DNA from: Clitoria ternatea
Taxonomy: Eukaryota; Streptophyta; Magnoliopsida; Fabales; Fabaceae
Reading direction: 5' to 3'
NCBI GenBank assembly: GCA_037962975.1
Contig: CM075676.1
Span: 28,391,001-28,455,000 of the forward strand
DNA: 64,000 nucleotides
Position 1 is the first letter of the stretch. Each line of letters begins with the position of its first letter. The notes below the pieces were generated by a model that searched no databases, was not told the DNA's origin, and saw nothing but the letters and a program-made list of their open reading frames with translations. A program made the translations under genes and the position numbers. Positions 1-11,859 of this stretch are shown here, in pieces.

Positions 1-300
1 ATAACAACCCCAACCACAATCTTTAACCCAACTTCAACAACCTTTACCCCACCATCACCCCTCAAAACCATCGCTTCTACCACCATAAACCGTAGTTGAC
101 CACTGTCCAGAACCACCATCAGCCACCACCTTAATACACAACCATTGTTAATCACCCCCTTCCTCACTCAAACTATGACCACCACCACACCCAATAAAAC
201 TACCATCAACATCATCACACAACCACCATGCCATCATTGTCGCCTTACCCTCTCCCTCTCTCAACACCACCCTCACAACAGCCATTACTATCAATCTCCA
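1..300. repeat. CA/CAC-rich low-complexity DNA
   Basis: This stretch consists mostly of short ACC, CAC and CAT runs on the + strand. No open frame or gene-like signal stands out, and it runs into the GA microsatellite. I see no function. Confidence 0.55.
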
Positions 301-332
301 ACATTAATAACAAAATAAGATAGAGAGAGGGG

Positions 333-333
<1 letters not shown>

Positions 334-370
<37 letters not shown>
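334..370. repeat. (GA)n microsatellite
   Basis: An almost uninterrupted GA dinucleotide run. It explains the serine/leucine-rich open frame on the - strand here, which is not a gene. Confidence 0.95.
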
Positions 371-374
<4 letters not shown>

Positions 375-638
375 GAAAAGAATAAGGACTCCACCGTACC
401 TTCACTGTCATTCCTGGAGCGGCCACCCTGCCACCAGTTTCTTTCTTTTTTTCTTTCTCCCCCTTCAACTGCCCCTTCCTTTCTTTTTCCTTTTTTTTTG
501 ATTTGAGTGTGTGTGTTAGTATTAGGTTAGATTTAGGGTTTGTATTGGTTTGGGCTGAGATTTGTTTATTAGAAAAAAAGAAATATGTTTGCATGTTGTG
601 TTATAGTTGCTTTATTTCTCAAATTACCAACGAATGTG

Positions 639-780
639 TGGCTAGCCTAATAAGGCAAGAATGCTTTAGAGTACGGGTGCCTGGGTTTGACCCCTTTCTC
701 CCCTTATTCACGTTTTATTACCTTTATTATGTATGTCTACCATAGTTTATTTTCCATGCAAAGGTGCAGGTTCAAGTCCC
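639..780 (+). other. tRNA-like A/B-box motifs, possible SINE remnant
   Basis: An A-box-like TGGCTAGCCTAATAAGG at 639-655 is followed about 30 bp later by a B-box-like GGGTTTGACCC at 683-693. A second B-box-like GGTTCAAGTCCC lies at 769-780. This spacing resembles the Pol III promoter of tRNA-derived plant SINEs. There is no cloverleaf and no obvious tail or target duplication, so it could also be chance. Confidence 0.3.
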
Positions 781-1109
781 ACACCCCTTCTTCCTTTCTT
801 TATATATCTATACATACATATTTTACTTTTTTTTAATCATTGATTTATTTTGTTATGCTATTTATGTTATTTATTTATTTATTATGTTTTTCTTTAACTA
901 TTTATTGTATTTTGTTTTGTTTTATGTTTAAATTTTATTTCTTTTAAAAAACATCTTTTCTTTTAATAGTTAAAATCAACCTATTTATTTCTTCTTAAAT
1001 AAAAAAATCCAAATATATATTTAAACTTCTTTTCAACAATAAACTCTCTTTTCAAATACAATCATAAAAAAAATCAAAAATATCTTTTCTTCTAACAAAA
1101 TTAAAATTT

Positions 1110-1420
1110 CTAAAAAATCAATTTTCAAATTCCTATAAAGAAACACGTAACCCTAATTTCTCGACATACCTAGGAATACGTGGCAGCAAGATCAATTCCT
1201 ATTGGGTCCACTTTCTTTTTAAATAAATCTTTTCATAATAGGATTAATTTAGATGAGATGTCATGTTAATCTCACTCTTATTTTCAAAAGGAATTTTATT
1301 CCTTTCTTGAAAATTGGATTAATTTAGACGGGACGTCCTATTAATCTCGTAGAAGTCATAGTACTTCCTAGGGTTTCCCGGCCTCTTCACAAGAGCGGGC
1401 CTTTTGATGCTACACATGCT
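1110..1420 (+). repeat. Degraded Ogre/Tat-like LTR remnant with two GACGTC-type hairpins
   Basis: The block around 1,140-1,215 (cacgtaaccctaatttctcg, then a TGGCAGCAAGATC-like stretch) has a second, diverged copy at 2,845-2,950. At 1,242-1,271 and 1,317-1,346 are two hairpins with outer arms GATTAA/TTAATC. Their cores have the layout found in the LTR of element E (46,334-46,965), in the reverse orientation. I infer an old LTR fragment of an Ogre/Tat relative on the + strand. No coding remains adjoin it, so the family call rests on the shared hairpin and motif. Confidence 0.5.
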
Positions 1421-2844
1421 AAAAGAAGGCCAACTGTGAACATCCATTCCTTTTATTTTTTTGGTTTCTGATTGGTATCCCCTGTCCCATTTCTCCATTT
1501 TTAGCAATTGAGAAGATAACTCCTGTGGTTAATGAAGGGGGCTCAAGCAAACTCAAAAATGGCAAAATGGAAACAAGAGATTTAGTTGTATCCATAAGTA
1601 ATGCACAAAAATGGTAATAAAAACTTGAATAAAATCAATAGAACAAACACAATCCAAAAACACAGAAGCACAATATCATCTCTGAAAATCAAAAGCTTTC
1701 TCATCTCATCTCATCTTTCTCACCCAGACATCAATCCAAACAACAAATAAATCAAACTCTCATCTCACCATCTCAACCAACAGCAATAACAACACCCTCT
1801 CAAAAACAAAAAATCAATACTTTCTCGTTTTTTTTTCTTCTCAACCAACAACAAGAAATCAAAAACAACAACACAATAACCACAAAAAACAACTAATAAA
1901 TAAAAAATAGCAAGGAGAACCCCCTAGCCGGCGCCAGAACTCCTACACGATCACCGCGACTGACGCCGCTCAGGCCTGCTGCCGCTCGCACGATCTCGGA
2001 CCTTCGCCCCGGTGCCACCCCTCCACGATCTCGCCCGGCCGCCCCTCCCTTCGTCTCCTTCTTTATCCTCTTTTTTCTCTTTCCTCCCTCTCTTCTCTCT
2101 ATTTTGTTTTTTCTTTTCTCTAATGCAACTACCTCTCTTTTCTTATTTCTTTCTTTTCAAATAACCTAATGGGTTTTTGTAGTTGTTGCCTTGCTTTTTT
2201 TTTAAAGTTATGGGCTTCAATTGAAGCCCAAGAGTTTCCAAGGGGTTCTTTTTTTCCCCTTTAATCAAAAAACAAACAAAAAGTAAGCATTTTATTATTA
2301 TTATTATTACCATTATTATCATTAATAAAGGTGTTATTAGGACTTTATCCACCCAAAATTCCTAAGTAGGAAAATAATTTATTTTATTTTATAATTGTTA
2401 TTTAATTATTTTAGTGTTATTATTGGGTTTCCTTTATTTTTTTAAAACTCTAAATAAAAGTAATAAATAGTTTTTATTAAATTTAAAAATAAAAAATATT
2501 AAAAGTAAATACCCCTTTTAGAGCTAAAAATAAATATTTTTTTATTATTTATAAATAAAAATAAATATTAAAATCAAAATATCTTTTTAGAATAAACATA
2601 AATGGTTTTTATTTAATGCTAACTTTAAAATGGAAAATATTAAATATATATATTTCCCTCTAGAATAGAATGTCACAAGAAACTTATAGCAATGTCCTGC
2701 AAAATACTTTGCCTACATTTACGGTATAAGATTTTGAAGGTTTATGCACGTGCGAGTTTAATCGCCTTGTATTTTTTCCTTCCTCATGAATTTTCTTTCG
2801 TTATTAAAAAATCAAATTAATCAAAAAGTAATTCAAATATTTTC
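1421..2844. other. Gene-free stretch, A/C-rich then AT-rich
   Basis: From 1,540 to 1,900 the + strand is rich in CAA/ATC runs. A short GC-rich island at 1,921-2,050 (GCCGGCGCC, GCCCGGCCGCC) is followed by pyrimidine-rich and then AT-rich DNA. It may be the interior or R/U5 part of the same old LTR. I see no gene. Confidence 0.4.
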
Positions 2845-2955
2845 AAAAAATTATTTTCAAGAACTACGTAACCCTGATTTCTCAATGCGCTTGAGAATAA
2901 CATAGGAGCGAGATTAACTCCTTCCGAGCCCACTTTCCTTTTATTATTTTTCGTC
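2845..2955 (+). repeat. Second copy of the LTR-like block seen at 1.14 kb
   Basis: The order of motifs (actacgtaaccctgatttct, a CTTGAGAATA segment, GAGCGAGATTAACTCC, then GGG/GAG-CCCAC) matches 1,140-1,240 with many substitutions. Two copies about 1.7 kb apart in the same orientation fit the remains of two LTRs or a tandem duplication. Confidence 0.45.
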
Positions 2956-2959
2956 TGTC

Positions 2960-3880
2960 TTCATTTTTATCTCGATTAATTCTATATTGTTAACTATGTC
3001 AGCTCTTTTTTGAGCTGTCTAATGATCTCATCCCTTGGGTCAAGAGTGACCACTAGGACTATTTTCTTGGCGGATGTGTTAAGAGTTGTCAAAGGCTAGA
3101 TGTCTAGGCTCTAAGAACGTCAGATCCTCAACATGGCCTTCTGGAACTCATGAGCTATCTCCCATGATGGTGAAAACGAATGTGGGAATCAATTTACAAG
3201 GTCCCATTGGGCATGCCAATAAACTGCTCTAGGTTGGGGTGCAAAGGCCGGCCTCAGGATAGTCCTTTGTAATGTTTGTAAGCTTATATTTTACACCGAT
3301 CTAGTGGAGATTCGATATTATATCCTCTATTTCAGTGGGAAATAAAGGTCTTGGATGATTTTGCGTACCAAATCACCAGCCTTACGCGTTGTGGGGTGAA
3401 AGAGGTTGTCACCTATAAGGACACTCTGACGCTCAAGTCAGTGAATATTCAAAAGGAATATCAGAGCTCAAGCATAAGTTCTAGAGAGAATGTTCTACCT
3501 TTATTATGTTGATGCATGGGTATTTATACCTGGGGGTAGTGGAAGAGCCTTTTTCCTCACCAAGTTTCTCGTACATTGTATCAGTACGACTCTGATCCTT
3601 TGTAGAAAGATTGACACATGAAAGAGACGTTTCCAAACGACTCTACCTACTAATCAGTCACTTTGTAGGTTACTTGTTTAACACGTTAATGCATAGGTTA
3701 ACTCCGACTTTCTGGTATTGAGAGGATGACTCATATTAGAGTCAGTTTGAGTACCTTATGCATGATATCGGAATGTCAGCGCTGTAACACCAAGCTATAT
3801 GGCATACTGGTCTTGTATGACGGACTATGGTTAATTTACCGTAATGCCCATAGGCCGGTATCAGGACCAGATCAATATCT
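2960..3880. repeat. Degraded LTR-like repeat
   Basis: This is more GC-balanced than its surroundings and has no open frame. The part at 3,410-3,540 (an AGGTTGTCACCTATAAGGAC-type start followed by CTCAAGTC and a TATTTATACC) recalls 24,995-25,130 (GAGGTTGTACCTATAAAAAA, CTTAAGTC, TATTTATAGC). I infer two old copies of one dispersed LTR-type repeat. Confidence 0.4.
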
Positions 3881-4384
3881 AAATATATCAATAGGTATAA
3901 TCTCATACATACAAGGCAACATGTTTAAGTATTTAAATATATTAACAAATATATAATATCAAAATATTATATATTCTTTATATAGAAATAATTATAACAA
4001 TACTTCACTATTATATCATATATATTTATTTAAATGTCTATTAAACTTAATGTTTTGAATAGTATGAAGTTTAGTTTGTTTAACTAAATAGACTTTCAGA
4101 AAAAACCTGAACCTAACTCGACAAATTGGCCTTGCCTGATGTAGGTTAGACTTTATGCTCCTATCACGCACTCTTTCATATTTTCACCTTAGTTATAGAA
4201 AAGTTTTTCTTTTTAAAAAAACCCAATTTTAAAAAATATGGAAAAAGTTTTGGAATCTGAAAGACTAAATCTAAAAGGGTCCATAAATATTTTTATTACA
4301 TTATTTATAATCTTTAATTTTTTGCTTTTTTGTTTCAAAATTTTTCGACTAGATAGGTCAACTGTAAGCTAACCCAATGGGTTA

Positions 4385-4547
4385 GGGGGTGTTTGGTTTG
4401 CAGTTGGGGAAGTAAAAAACAATCTAAAGGTTGTATTGATCATTCACGCTGTTCGAAACAGTCAAAACTCCGTTAAACCGTATGATGAATTTTTTGCTTC
4501 ACCCCACCCCCGTTGCTTTCAACTCAACGGAGGTACCAAACATGCTC
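4385..4547. mobile_element. Tourist-like (PIF/Harbinger) MITE, 163 bp
   Basis: The terminal inverted repeats are GGGGGTGTTTGGT on the left and the reverse complement of ACCAAACATGCTC on the right. A TTA trinucleotide directly flanks both ends (4,382-4,384 and 4,548-4,550), the target-site duplication of the PIF/Harbinger superfamily. There is no coding capacity. Length, ends and duplication all fit a Tourist-type MITE. Confidence 0.8.
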
Positions 4548-4550
4548 TTA

Positions 4551-5032
4551 GTGGATTGAGCAGTGTTTAAAAATTTAACTCATTTTAAAGGTAAGTTGGG
4601 TTTGGTTGATCCATAAAACCTCTAACTGCGATGAGTCAGTCAATGTGGGTCGAATTGATTTGTTTTGACAATTTTAACTATATTCATCTACGTAAAAAAT
4701 AACTATGTGCCAAAATTTGATGCCTAAACTTGTTGACAAGCATGCAATAGCTTAACAATTTTAGGGACAGAAGCGGCAGTAAAAATTAAATGTATTCAAC
4801 TTTTGTTAACTTGGCAATTAGATAGGTTTATTTATACCATGTAAATCAAGTTTATCAAATTCTATATAATTTAAAAAATAATTAATATTTTATCAATAGA
4901 TTTAATTTAAATATAATTTGGACTTGTGAAAGTATGTTATAAAATGACATATTAATAGATTTTTTTTAAAAATTTTGCAGGTATAATCATGAATATAATA
5001 TGATAAAATTCACAAGTGATATTTATTTAAGG
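4551..5032. other. AT-rich intergenic DNA
   Basis: AT-rich sequence without a credible open frame, repeat unit or RNA signal that I can recognise. Confidence 0.5.
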
Positions 5033-5476
5033 TGCGTTTGGATACCTAACTTAATTAAAAACTTATACGATAAGTTATTTTGATATGAGAATTTACACTC
5101 TAAATTTGATCATAAAAATATTGGAATAATAAGTCGAACATAACTTATTTTAATAAGTTATGCCAAAAAATTTATTGAAATAAGTTAAAATAACTTATGA
5201 AAATCATAAGTTATGACATATTTTTTTCTCATTTTTGGTATTTTAGTTTCTTCTTATCTTTTATATAAAAATAAAATTATTTTTTTTCTTAAACTAATTA
5301 TTGAATGAAAAGAGGCACCACCTTAACTTTTTTAATCAATACTTAAGTTTATTCAAATAAAAGTCTACATAACTATATATTTATAAATAAACTTTGAGAA
5401 AATTTTATCAATTAAATTAAATTTTAAAATTAATAACTTCAAACTCAAGCCAACCTTTCTATCTCTTTTTTCTCTA

Positions 5477-5527
<51 letters not shown>

Positions 5528-5602
5528 TTCAACTAAGTAAAAGCAGATACGCCATTATTCATATTTTTCTTTATTTTCTTTATAAGATATCTTCCAAACA
5601 AA
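5033..5602. mobile_element. Candidate foldback MITE containing a TA microsatellite
   Basis: The left end (GTGCGTTTGGATA) resembles the reverse complement of the right end (AGTTTGTTTGGAAGATA), sharing GTTTGGA. The left third is full of self-complementary AACTTAT/ATAAGTT words. I did not find a convincing target-site duplication, so the boundaries and the family are weak. Confidence 0.3.
5480..5523. repeat. (TA)n microsatellite
   Basis: An uninterrupted TA run of about 42 bases inside the candidate foldback element. Confidence 0.95.
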
Positions 5603-6142
5603 CTATGATGGTGCTTACTATGTTATCAAATAAAATGCTAGCTAACTTATCCATTTTCAATCCATACAGAAAGTATAAAAATGAGGTTGGTATTAGGGTA
5701 CGAAGGAAGTGGGACGTGTCAATTAGGTGTTTACCTCATATTTCATATGTTGTTTCAAAACCTGTCTTCCTAACTGTCTACCTTGTATTCAATTCCATTG
5801 CAAAATATAAGCTTTTGACAACGATACCAACCAATTTTACAACAACATCAATCAAAACCCACAATACGAAAGGTGGTGGATCTAATAGTGTCCAGCACAA
5901 TTCTTTGCCAACAAATTAAGCACCCATCATGTAAATTTTTTTCCTATTAGAATCAAAACCAACACCACTCCACAACTTATTCTAGGCCTTATTGGCCCCC
6001 ATCTCTAACCATTGTAGATTTTTTATTTTGCATAAGAGAGGTTCTGATTGTGGAGGAGGAATTGATCTATTAAGTCATCGTCTGGTGTTGGTGAAGCTGC
6101 TGGGATAGATAAGGATCAAGATTGGGTGGTCAAGAAGGAAGG
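5603..6142 (+). other. Upstream region of the B3 gene
   Basis: This lies between the last recognisable repeat and the proposed start codon at 6,143 and is where the promoter and 5' UTR should be. A 104-codon open frame at 5,605-5,919 has no recognisable domain and unremarkable composition, so I do not call it a gene. No TATA box can be assigned with confidence. Confidence 0.4.
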
Positions 6143-9100
6143 ATGGAGTTTTCACGAAAGGATCAAGGTGTAACCGTGGCATTTTATGACGAAGAATTGA
6201 ATGATGACATAACACTTGCCCACTTCTCTAAGATTTCTCCTTTAAACATGGTTTTTCATCTTTCTTTATCTATATCCCCTTAAGTTTCACAAAATGTGCC
6301 AAATTTTGTGTTTTCTTTTTCTTTAATTATTGCATGTGGAAGAAAAAGGATTTGATGAATGCCTTCATTTTTTTCGTGAGTTGTCGTAATTTTATGGCCA
6401 TGCTAACATGAGATTCCTTTAGTTTTGTACTTGTCTTTGGACTTTTTTTGTGTGTTGATAATTATAAGGAATGGTACATGTTGCATTATTTACAGGACAA
6501 ACAAAATAAGGCGATGGAGAATAAATGTAAGATCCTGAACAACCAGATAAAACAAGTAAGATATAAAAATTATATATATATTGTTGAATTTCCATATATT
6601 CAGAGTTTTTTTCGAAAAAGCTTTTTTGAAGATAGAATGTTTGATTTTAGAATGTATTTTTGAAATTCATGCACCAACTGGATGAAAAATGACAGACAAA
6701 GATATACATGATGTCACATGAGTATCAAATTTTTTGTGTTTAAAACATGGAATTGTAGTCTTTTTATAGATAAATGGAGGAAAGCTTACTAGATATATGC
6801 CAATAAATTTGAAAAGAAAAATGATTTGGTTGCTTATAATGGAATGGGTGACTTTTTATTAGAAGATATCTATGGATGAGATTGTAATTTGATGATGTAT
6901 AGGGAAAATGCTAGAGAAGTGTTCTTTCTCTCTTTAGATTATTGTGATTGAAACAACTTGAAATAGTAATATATAACCATGCTCTAAATTTGTGATTGAC
7001 ATAGATGACTAATATTTTTTTAAAAAAATACCTAGATAACCTTAAGTCATTTACTTCTCATTAGATTTTATTTTTTACCTTACTTTTCACATAATGCATA
7101 ACCTTCTTTAACACCATTTTTTGGTATTCCCACTTTTACATAATTCCATCCGTTTCTTTATATATGAAATATATGATAAAATCAATAGTTATGTTAATTA
7201 ACAATATCAATAATTCATTTTTTATTCCACAAATACCCATTACATTAAATGATTAACATAATTGAATATGAAAAAGTGTGTATGTTAACGTATAACAAAG
7301 AAAAGTACTTTTTGTTTCTTAGGAATTTAGGTTAACACATCTCTCCATACAATTCCAGCATTACATTAGATACATTTTCATCATATTTTGTTGTCCCAAT
7401 AATTTTCACTTTTTAAAGTCACTAAATTGCATTGTTTTTTCAAAAATGAATTTATGAACTGTGTATGGCACAATGCCTAGTAAATTAATCTAAGTAATTA
7501 ATAATTCTAATAAATACTTGTACAGGCTACACCTAGTGAGGCACAGAAGTATGCAGGGTAAGTAGTTCATAATCTATATTATTTAAATCAAATTAATCCT
7601 TTAATCAGGCGAGTAAGTTATGGTAAGATTGGGGTATGATATTTGATTCCAGCTCCATTAAGGTTGCCGTAGAGGGGACATCTTCTCGCGGTGAGGCACA
7701 ATCATCTGCTATTTTGCAAGCAGAGGAGGTCCAATCAAATTTGCAACAGCAATTCCCTAGTTTCGTGAAGTCCTTAGTCAGATCACATGTTGCTAGTTGT
7801 TTTTGGATGGTAAGCATTGAAATAAAATTACTTCTATTATAGAACCAAATTTCAATTTGTTTTAGAGCCATGTCTTCTTGTAGGGGCTACCTGTGGGATT
7901 CTGTAAACGACACTTGCCTGACAAGGATACCACAATCATTCTTGAAGATGAATCTGGTAAAGAATATAAGACAAAATATATTGCCTGTAAGACAGGATTG
8001 AGTGCTGGTTGGAGACAGTTCTCTGCTGTTCACAAATTGAAGGAGGGTGATGCAGTTGTTTTCCAATTAGTTGAACCTACCAAATTTAAGGTAACTATTT
8101 GGATTTCATTTTTTAGCTTAAATGTTTTTAATTAATGGTGATTCTACATTTCAATGAAACTATGATCGAGGACCATGTTGCAAAGTTAAATGGGTAACAA
8201 TGACATGCATATATCTTTCTTCACTAAAACTTATGTATTATATTTACTTTTTGTGGTAGTTTTTTTTTTCACTAAAAATTTAACTTGTGTCAAAAAATTC
8301 ATAACCATCTATTTAATTAACTAAACTAACCCCTTGACATTTTTCCATGTTAATTATATACATGTCATGGTAATTGATACTAATTATAATACCAAATTCA
8401 TTTTTTTATATAATTATTATTATATTTTGTTCTATGTATTCTATGTTATATGTCTTCAAGAATTGGATGCTAATCCCAAAATTGGGAAGGTCAATGTTAT
8501 TCACTAATATTTCTGGAGCATCTTAATATTATATCCATGTGATGAAAGACATTAATTTATGCTTTAAAAAGGTTGTGCTATCCATCACGGGATACTCATA
8601 TATTTAAAAAGTTTGATCTTTCTTGGCTATACAAGGAATTTGATTGAATCATAAATGTTTGGGAGCATTTCACACTTGCAAGGTTATTGAATTACAAAAG
8701 TGTGATAATGAGAAGGTTAGTGCTTTGGTTTGCCTCTAGAATTGTTAATTTTGTCCATCTTAAGAATGTGACAAGAAGTTAAGGATTGAAACAAAGTTTC
8801 ATGTTCAACTGATTGTCGTGTTTTAATTGAGGATGTCTCATGTTTGTTGATGTGATTTATAGAGTTAGAACTCATATCTAAATAAGGTTACATGGTAGAA
8901 AAAACCTATTTTATACTGTTCAAATTTGTAACTTTTTAATTTTGTAAATGAATTAATGTACTCTTTATATTTTTTTTAATGTTAATTTCTTTACTGATAA
9001 AATAAGGTTGCGTGGTGTGAAGCAGCTGCTAAAATGGCAATCATGCATTGATTGCTATATTCCTTCTATCCATTTAGCCTCATATTTACTAACTATTATT

Positions 9101-10072
9101 TATGCTTGGTTTTTCAGGTTTATATAATAAGAGCTAATAATTTAAGAGAACTAGACGGTGCACTTTCACTTATGAATCTTGATAGTTGCATTAAACAAAA
9201 AACGGGAGGCAAGAATTTTTTTTCCTCTATGTTTTTAGTTTCTTGCATAGTATTAATCAAGAATCATCAAGGATTTGTGCATTCTTATACTACATCATTC
9301 TTTGTTTTGGTCTTCTGTATTCTTAGGTAAAGAAAATGCAGATGGTGATGTTGTTACTAATAGCTCAAAGCGAAAACAGAGTAAATCTGTCCCACTAGAT
9401 GTCCAAAAGAAAAAAAAAACCACCGTCTCAAGAATGGGACCTAAGGCTAAGCATTCTGTCGAACAATATGAAAATGATAGTGAGGAAGCTTTGTCAGAAG
9501 TACTAGAGGACTTTCCAATGCTTGAATTCAAAGATGTGAAAAGTTTTGAAAATTTCAGCATCATAATTGATGGAAAGCCAATAGATTCTGAATTCTCAAC
9601 TGAAGTTCGAAATAAATACTACAGGCTCTGTTGTAGTCAACATGCCTTTCTTCATGACAATCTCATTAAGGGTTTAAACTATAAATTGATTGTTGGAATT
9701 ATATATGAAATTGTCAAGATTGCTGAGGCCATAAAAGTTAGTGTGATATGTACCCCACGTGTTGATTTTTCTAATTGGGACAAAACCTTGCTTGCTTTTG
9801 AAAATTTAGGCATGAGTGTGGAATTTTTGAGACTACGGTTACGCCGATTAGTAAGCATTGCCTATGAAAAAAATGATGCCTTAGAGACCAAAAAGTATTG
9901 GGCATATAGAAATGATTATAGTCGAGCAAACGATGAAATCAGGAATATGGAAACCAAGCTTGAAGAATTGAAAGGTGCTTGTGATGGATTTGGTGCTTAT
10001 CTTGGGAGTTTAAAGCACAAAGCTGAAAGTTATCAGATTAAATTTCAACAAGAGGTCACTGCTCCATGGTGA
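6143..10072 (+). CDS. B3 domain-containing DNA-binding protein, seven exons, about 466 aa
   Basis: Proposed exons: 6143-6250, 6496-6555, 7526-7557, 7653-7809, 7884-8090, 9118-9208 and 9327-10072; all phases agree. Exons 4-6 encode a plant B3 domain, with FPSFVKSLVRSHV, then FWM joined to GLPVGFCKRHLP, GWRQFSAVHKLKEGDAVVFQ and VYIIRANN. B3 domains bind DNA in the major groove, so a nuclear regulator is expected. Exon 7 adds a conserved C-terminal region (CCSQHAFLHDNLIKGLNYKL) ending in a charged coiled-coil-like stretch. This layout resembles the group annotated as 'B3 domain-containing protein Os01g0234100-like'. Exons 3-7 are well supported. Exon 2 (acidic/lysine-rich) is reasonable. Exon 1 rests on an ATG, open frame, matching phase and a weak donor (ATG/gttttt), so the true start may differ. 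Gene neighbours are all repeats, and no break is visible. Confidence 0.85.
9209..9326 (+). other. GC-AG intron 6 of the B3 gene
   Basis: The preceding exon ends ...GGGAG and the intron opens with gcaaga rather than GT; it ends at attcttag. Reading across GC-AG keeps the frame in phase 1 and links two conserved parts of the protein. No GT donor nearby gives a sensible join. GC donors are a known minority class in plants and usually follow AG, as here. Confidence 0.7.
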
Positions 10073-10311
10073 GATTTTATATCTTGTGTCAGGATATCTG
10101 TATGTATGTATGTACATTTATTCGTGTGGTTAGACACAATCATTGAATTCTGTAACTTAAGACTAGACTAAAGATATGCCTTATCTAAGATATCTACATC
10201 TAACATTCGATGTAAGTGGCAATTAGTATGGTCATTAATCTTTGTCAGTTTATTTGTTGAATATCATTCAATGGACTTAAGTTAACTCTGCATCCCCTAT
10301 CCACACAAAAC

Positions 10312-10317
10312 AATAAA
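10312..10317 (+). terminator. Candidate polyadenylation signal of the B3 gene
   Basis: AATAAA lies about 240 nt after the TGA stop, a normal plant 3' UTR length. Plant signals are degenerate and the region is AT-rich, so this is only a candidate. Confidence 0.35.
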
Positions 10318-10780
10318 AGGTAAATCAATGATGAAACAAATATTTTGGTTGATCTATTTTAAAGATGTTTTTAATTGTATATATAATATTATGTGTATTA
10401 ATAAGAATAGTAATGTATAACATTTTAAATAGGTTTTAAGTTTAAGTTAGACTTTTAAAAATGTTAGGTCAAATCTTATAATTAAATTTATGACAAATAA
10501 TTAAACATGTTAGACTCAGGTCTCGGGTATCAGAAAACAAGTCAGACCTCACAAAATCTTACTCTGTCTAACCTAATCTCACTCTTATATAGTTGGGAGT
10601 AAGGTTTGAACTTAGATTCTTACATTTCTTAATCATTATTTCTTTCCATTTTATTATTGCTACCCTATAAATAATAATCAAAATGAGCTATTTTTAAAAT
10701 TTATTTGGTTCAATTTCTTATTTTATAGAGAAGATAGAGTTCTATTCGGTAAAAGGAGTTACTAGCTTATAACTTGTAAA
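10318..10780. other. AT-rich intergenic DNA downstream of the B3 gene
   Basis: No open frame, RNA gene or repeat family that I can recognise. Confidence 0.45.
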
Positions 10781-11311
10781 TAGGAATGGAAATGGGTCGG
10801 ACTGTTCGTCAAGGGCCTATGAGTCAGTCCTTTAAAGCCTACAAAGGTCAGGTTTGTCAGGTTAGAAGGCAAGGCTTAGGCTTTTAAAAATGTCTTTTTA
10901 ACTAAACAGGTCAGGTCATAGGCTTTCTAAAAAGCCTTTGAAGCCCAACAGACCGATCTGTTCAATTAGTCTACTATTAAGTAGTTATATATATAATATA
11001 TTTATAACATAAAATAATATATATGTATATATATATATATAACATATTTATATTAATATAATATAAATTAATATTACAGGTTTATAATTAAAAAAATTAG
11101 GAGGGAAGGGAACACAATTTTTTAGGTTGTTATTGGCCTTTTAAAAGTCTCACTATAAACAGACCTTTTTTAGTGAAATAAACAGGCCACACCAGGCCTT
11201 AAAATAAAGCCTATGACAGACTAATAAGTCAGGCTCAGACCTTAAAAATTTGATGTAGGTCAAACTCAGGCCTTTCAAAGTATGGTCTGTCCTGACCCAT
11301 TTCTATCCCTA
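10781..11311. mobile_element. hAT-like MITE, 531 bp
   Basis: The ends are inverted: TAGGAATGGAAATGGGTC on the left and the reverse complement of GACCCATTTCTATCCCTA on the right. Flanking 8-mers CTTGTAAA (10,773-10,780) and CTTTTAGA (11,312-11,319) match at 6 of 8 positions, fitting a decayed 8-bp hAT target duplication. The inside is AT-rich with GGCCTTT/AAAGGCCT-type words in both orientations. No transposase is encoded. Confidence 0.65.
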
Positions 11312-11454
11312 CTTTTAGACCATGATTTTTGGATACCTTATACTTTGGAACTTATGTAAATTATAGCTTTTAAGGCAATTTTATACTGATAGAGTAGTTT
11401 CACAAAGCTAACCTGAATTGTCTCAAATAACTTTTAATGATATAATATTATAAT

Positions 11455-11718
11455 GGTTAAAATACAAATTCATCATTTGTAAGATATATGGTTTAGAAAA
11501 ACCTCCTTATAATTAAAAATGACCACTTTTAGCCACTGTCATTCATTGTCAGCAGTTCAACCGCGACAATAATATAGGTGAAACCGCTCACAATAAACAA
11601 TAGAGGTATTTTTTAGTCACCCCTAAAAATTTAAAAAGGTCAAAAGTTGGCCCTTTTATTTATATAACATTTTTTTCTAAACCTTAAATTTTATAAGGGA
11701 TGAATTTGTATTTTAACC
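11455..11718. mobile_element. Mutator-like MITE, 264 bp, perfect 9-bp target duplication
   Basis: The left end GGTTAAAATACAAATTCATC and the right end are inverted copies over roughly 40 bp with a few mismatches. TATTATAAT flanks both sides exactly (11,446-11,454 and 11,719-11,727). Long terminal inverted repeats with a 9-bp duplication are the marks of the Mutator superfamily. It is too short to encode a transposase. Confidence 0.8.
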
Positions 11719-11811
11719 TATTATAATTATATAAGCAGTAAGAGTTACATTTCTATACATTTGATGAAAGTTATAAGTTTAAGGAGAGAATGGTGAGTTG
11801 AAAAAAATAGA

Positions 11812-11812
<1 letters not shown>

Positions 11813-11858
<46 letters not shown>
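11813..11858. repeat. (TA)n microsatellite
   Basis: An uninterrupted AT/TA run of about 45 bases. Confidence 0.95.

Positions 11859-11859
<1 letters not shown>

Noticed and set aside
639..693. Functional tRNA gene
   Set aside because: A- and B-box-like words are present but no cloverleaf arms or anticodon stem can be drawn.
5605..5919. 104-codon open frame upstream of the B3 gene
   Set aside because: No domain, no splice link in phase with the B3 exons and ordinary AT-rich composition; could be 5' leader.
9275..9326. Upstream extension of the last B3 exon to an in-frame ATG at 9,275
   Set aside because: This stretch is the end of the GC-AG intron; the conserved protein continues across the intron from the exon at 9,118.
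10067..10072. Possible splice donor (ATG/gtgaga) at the end of the B3 gene
   Set aside because: An in-frame TGA overlaps it and the protein ends as expected for this group; no further conserved exon is seen downstream.
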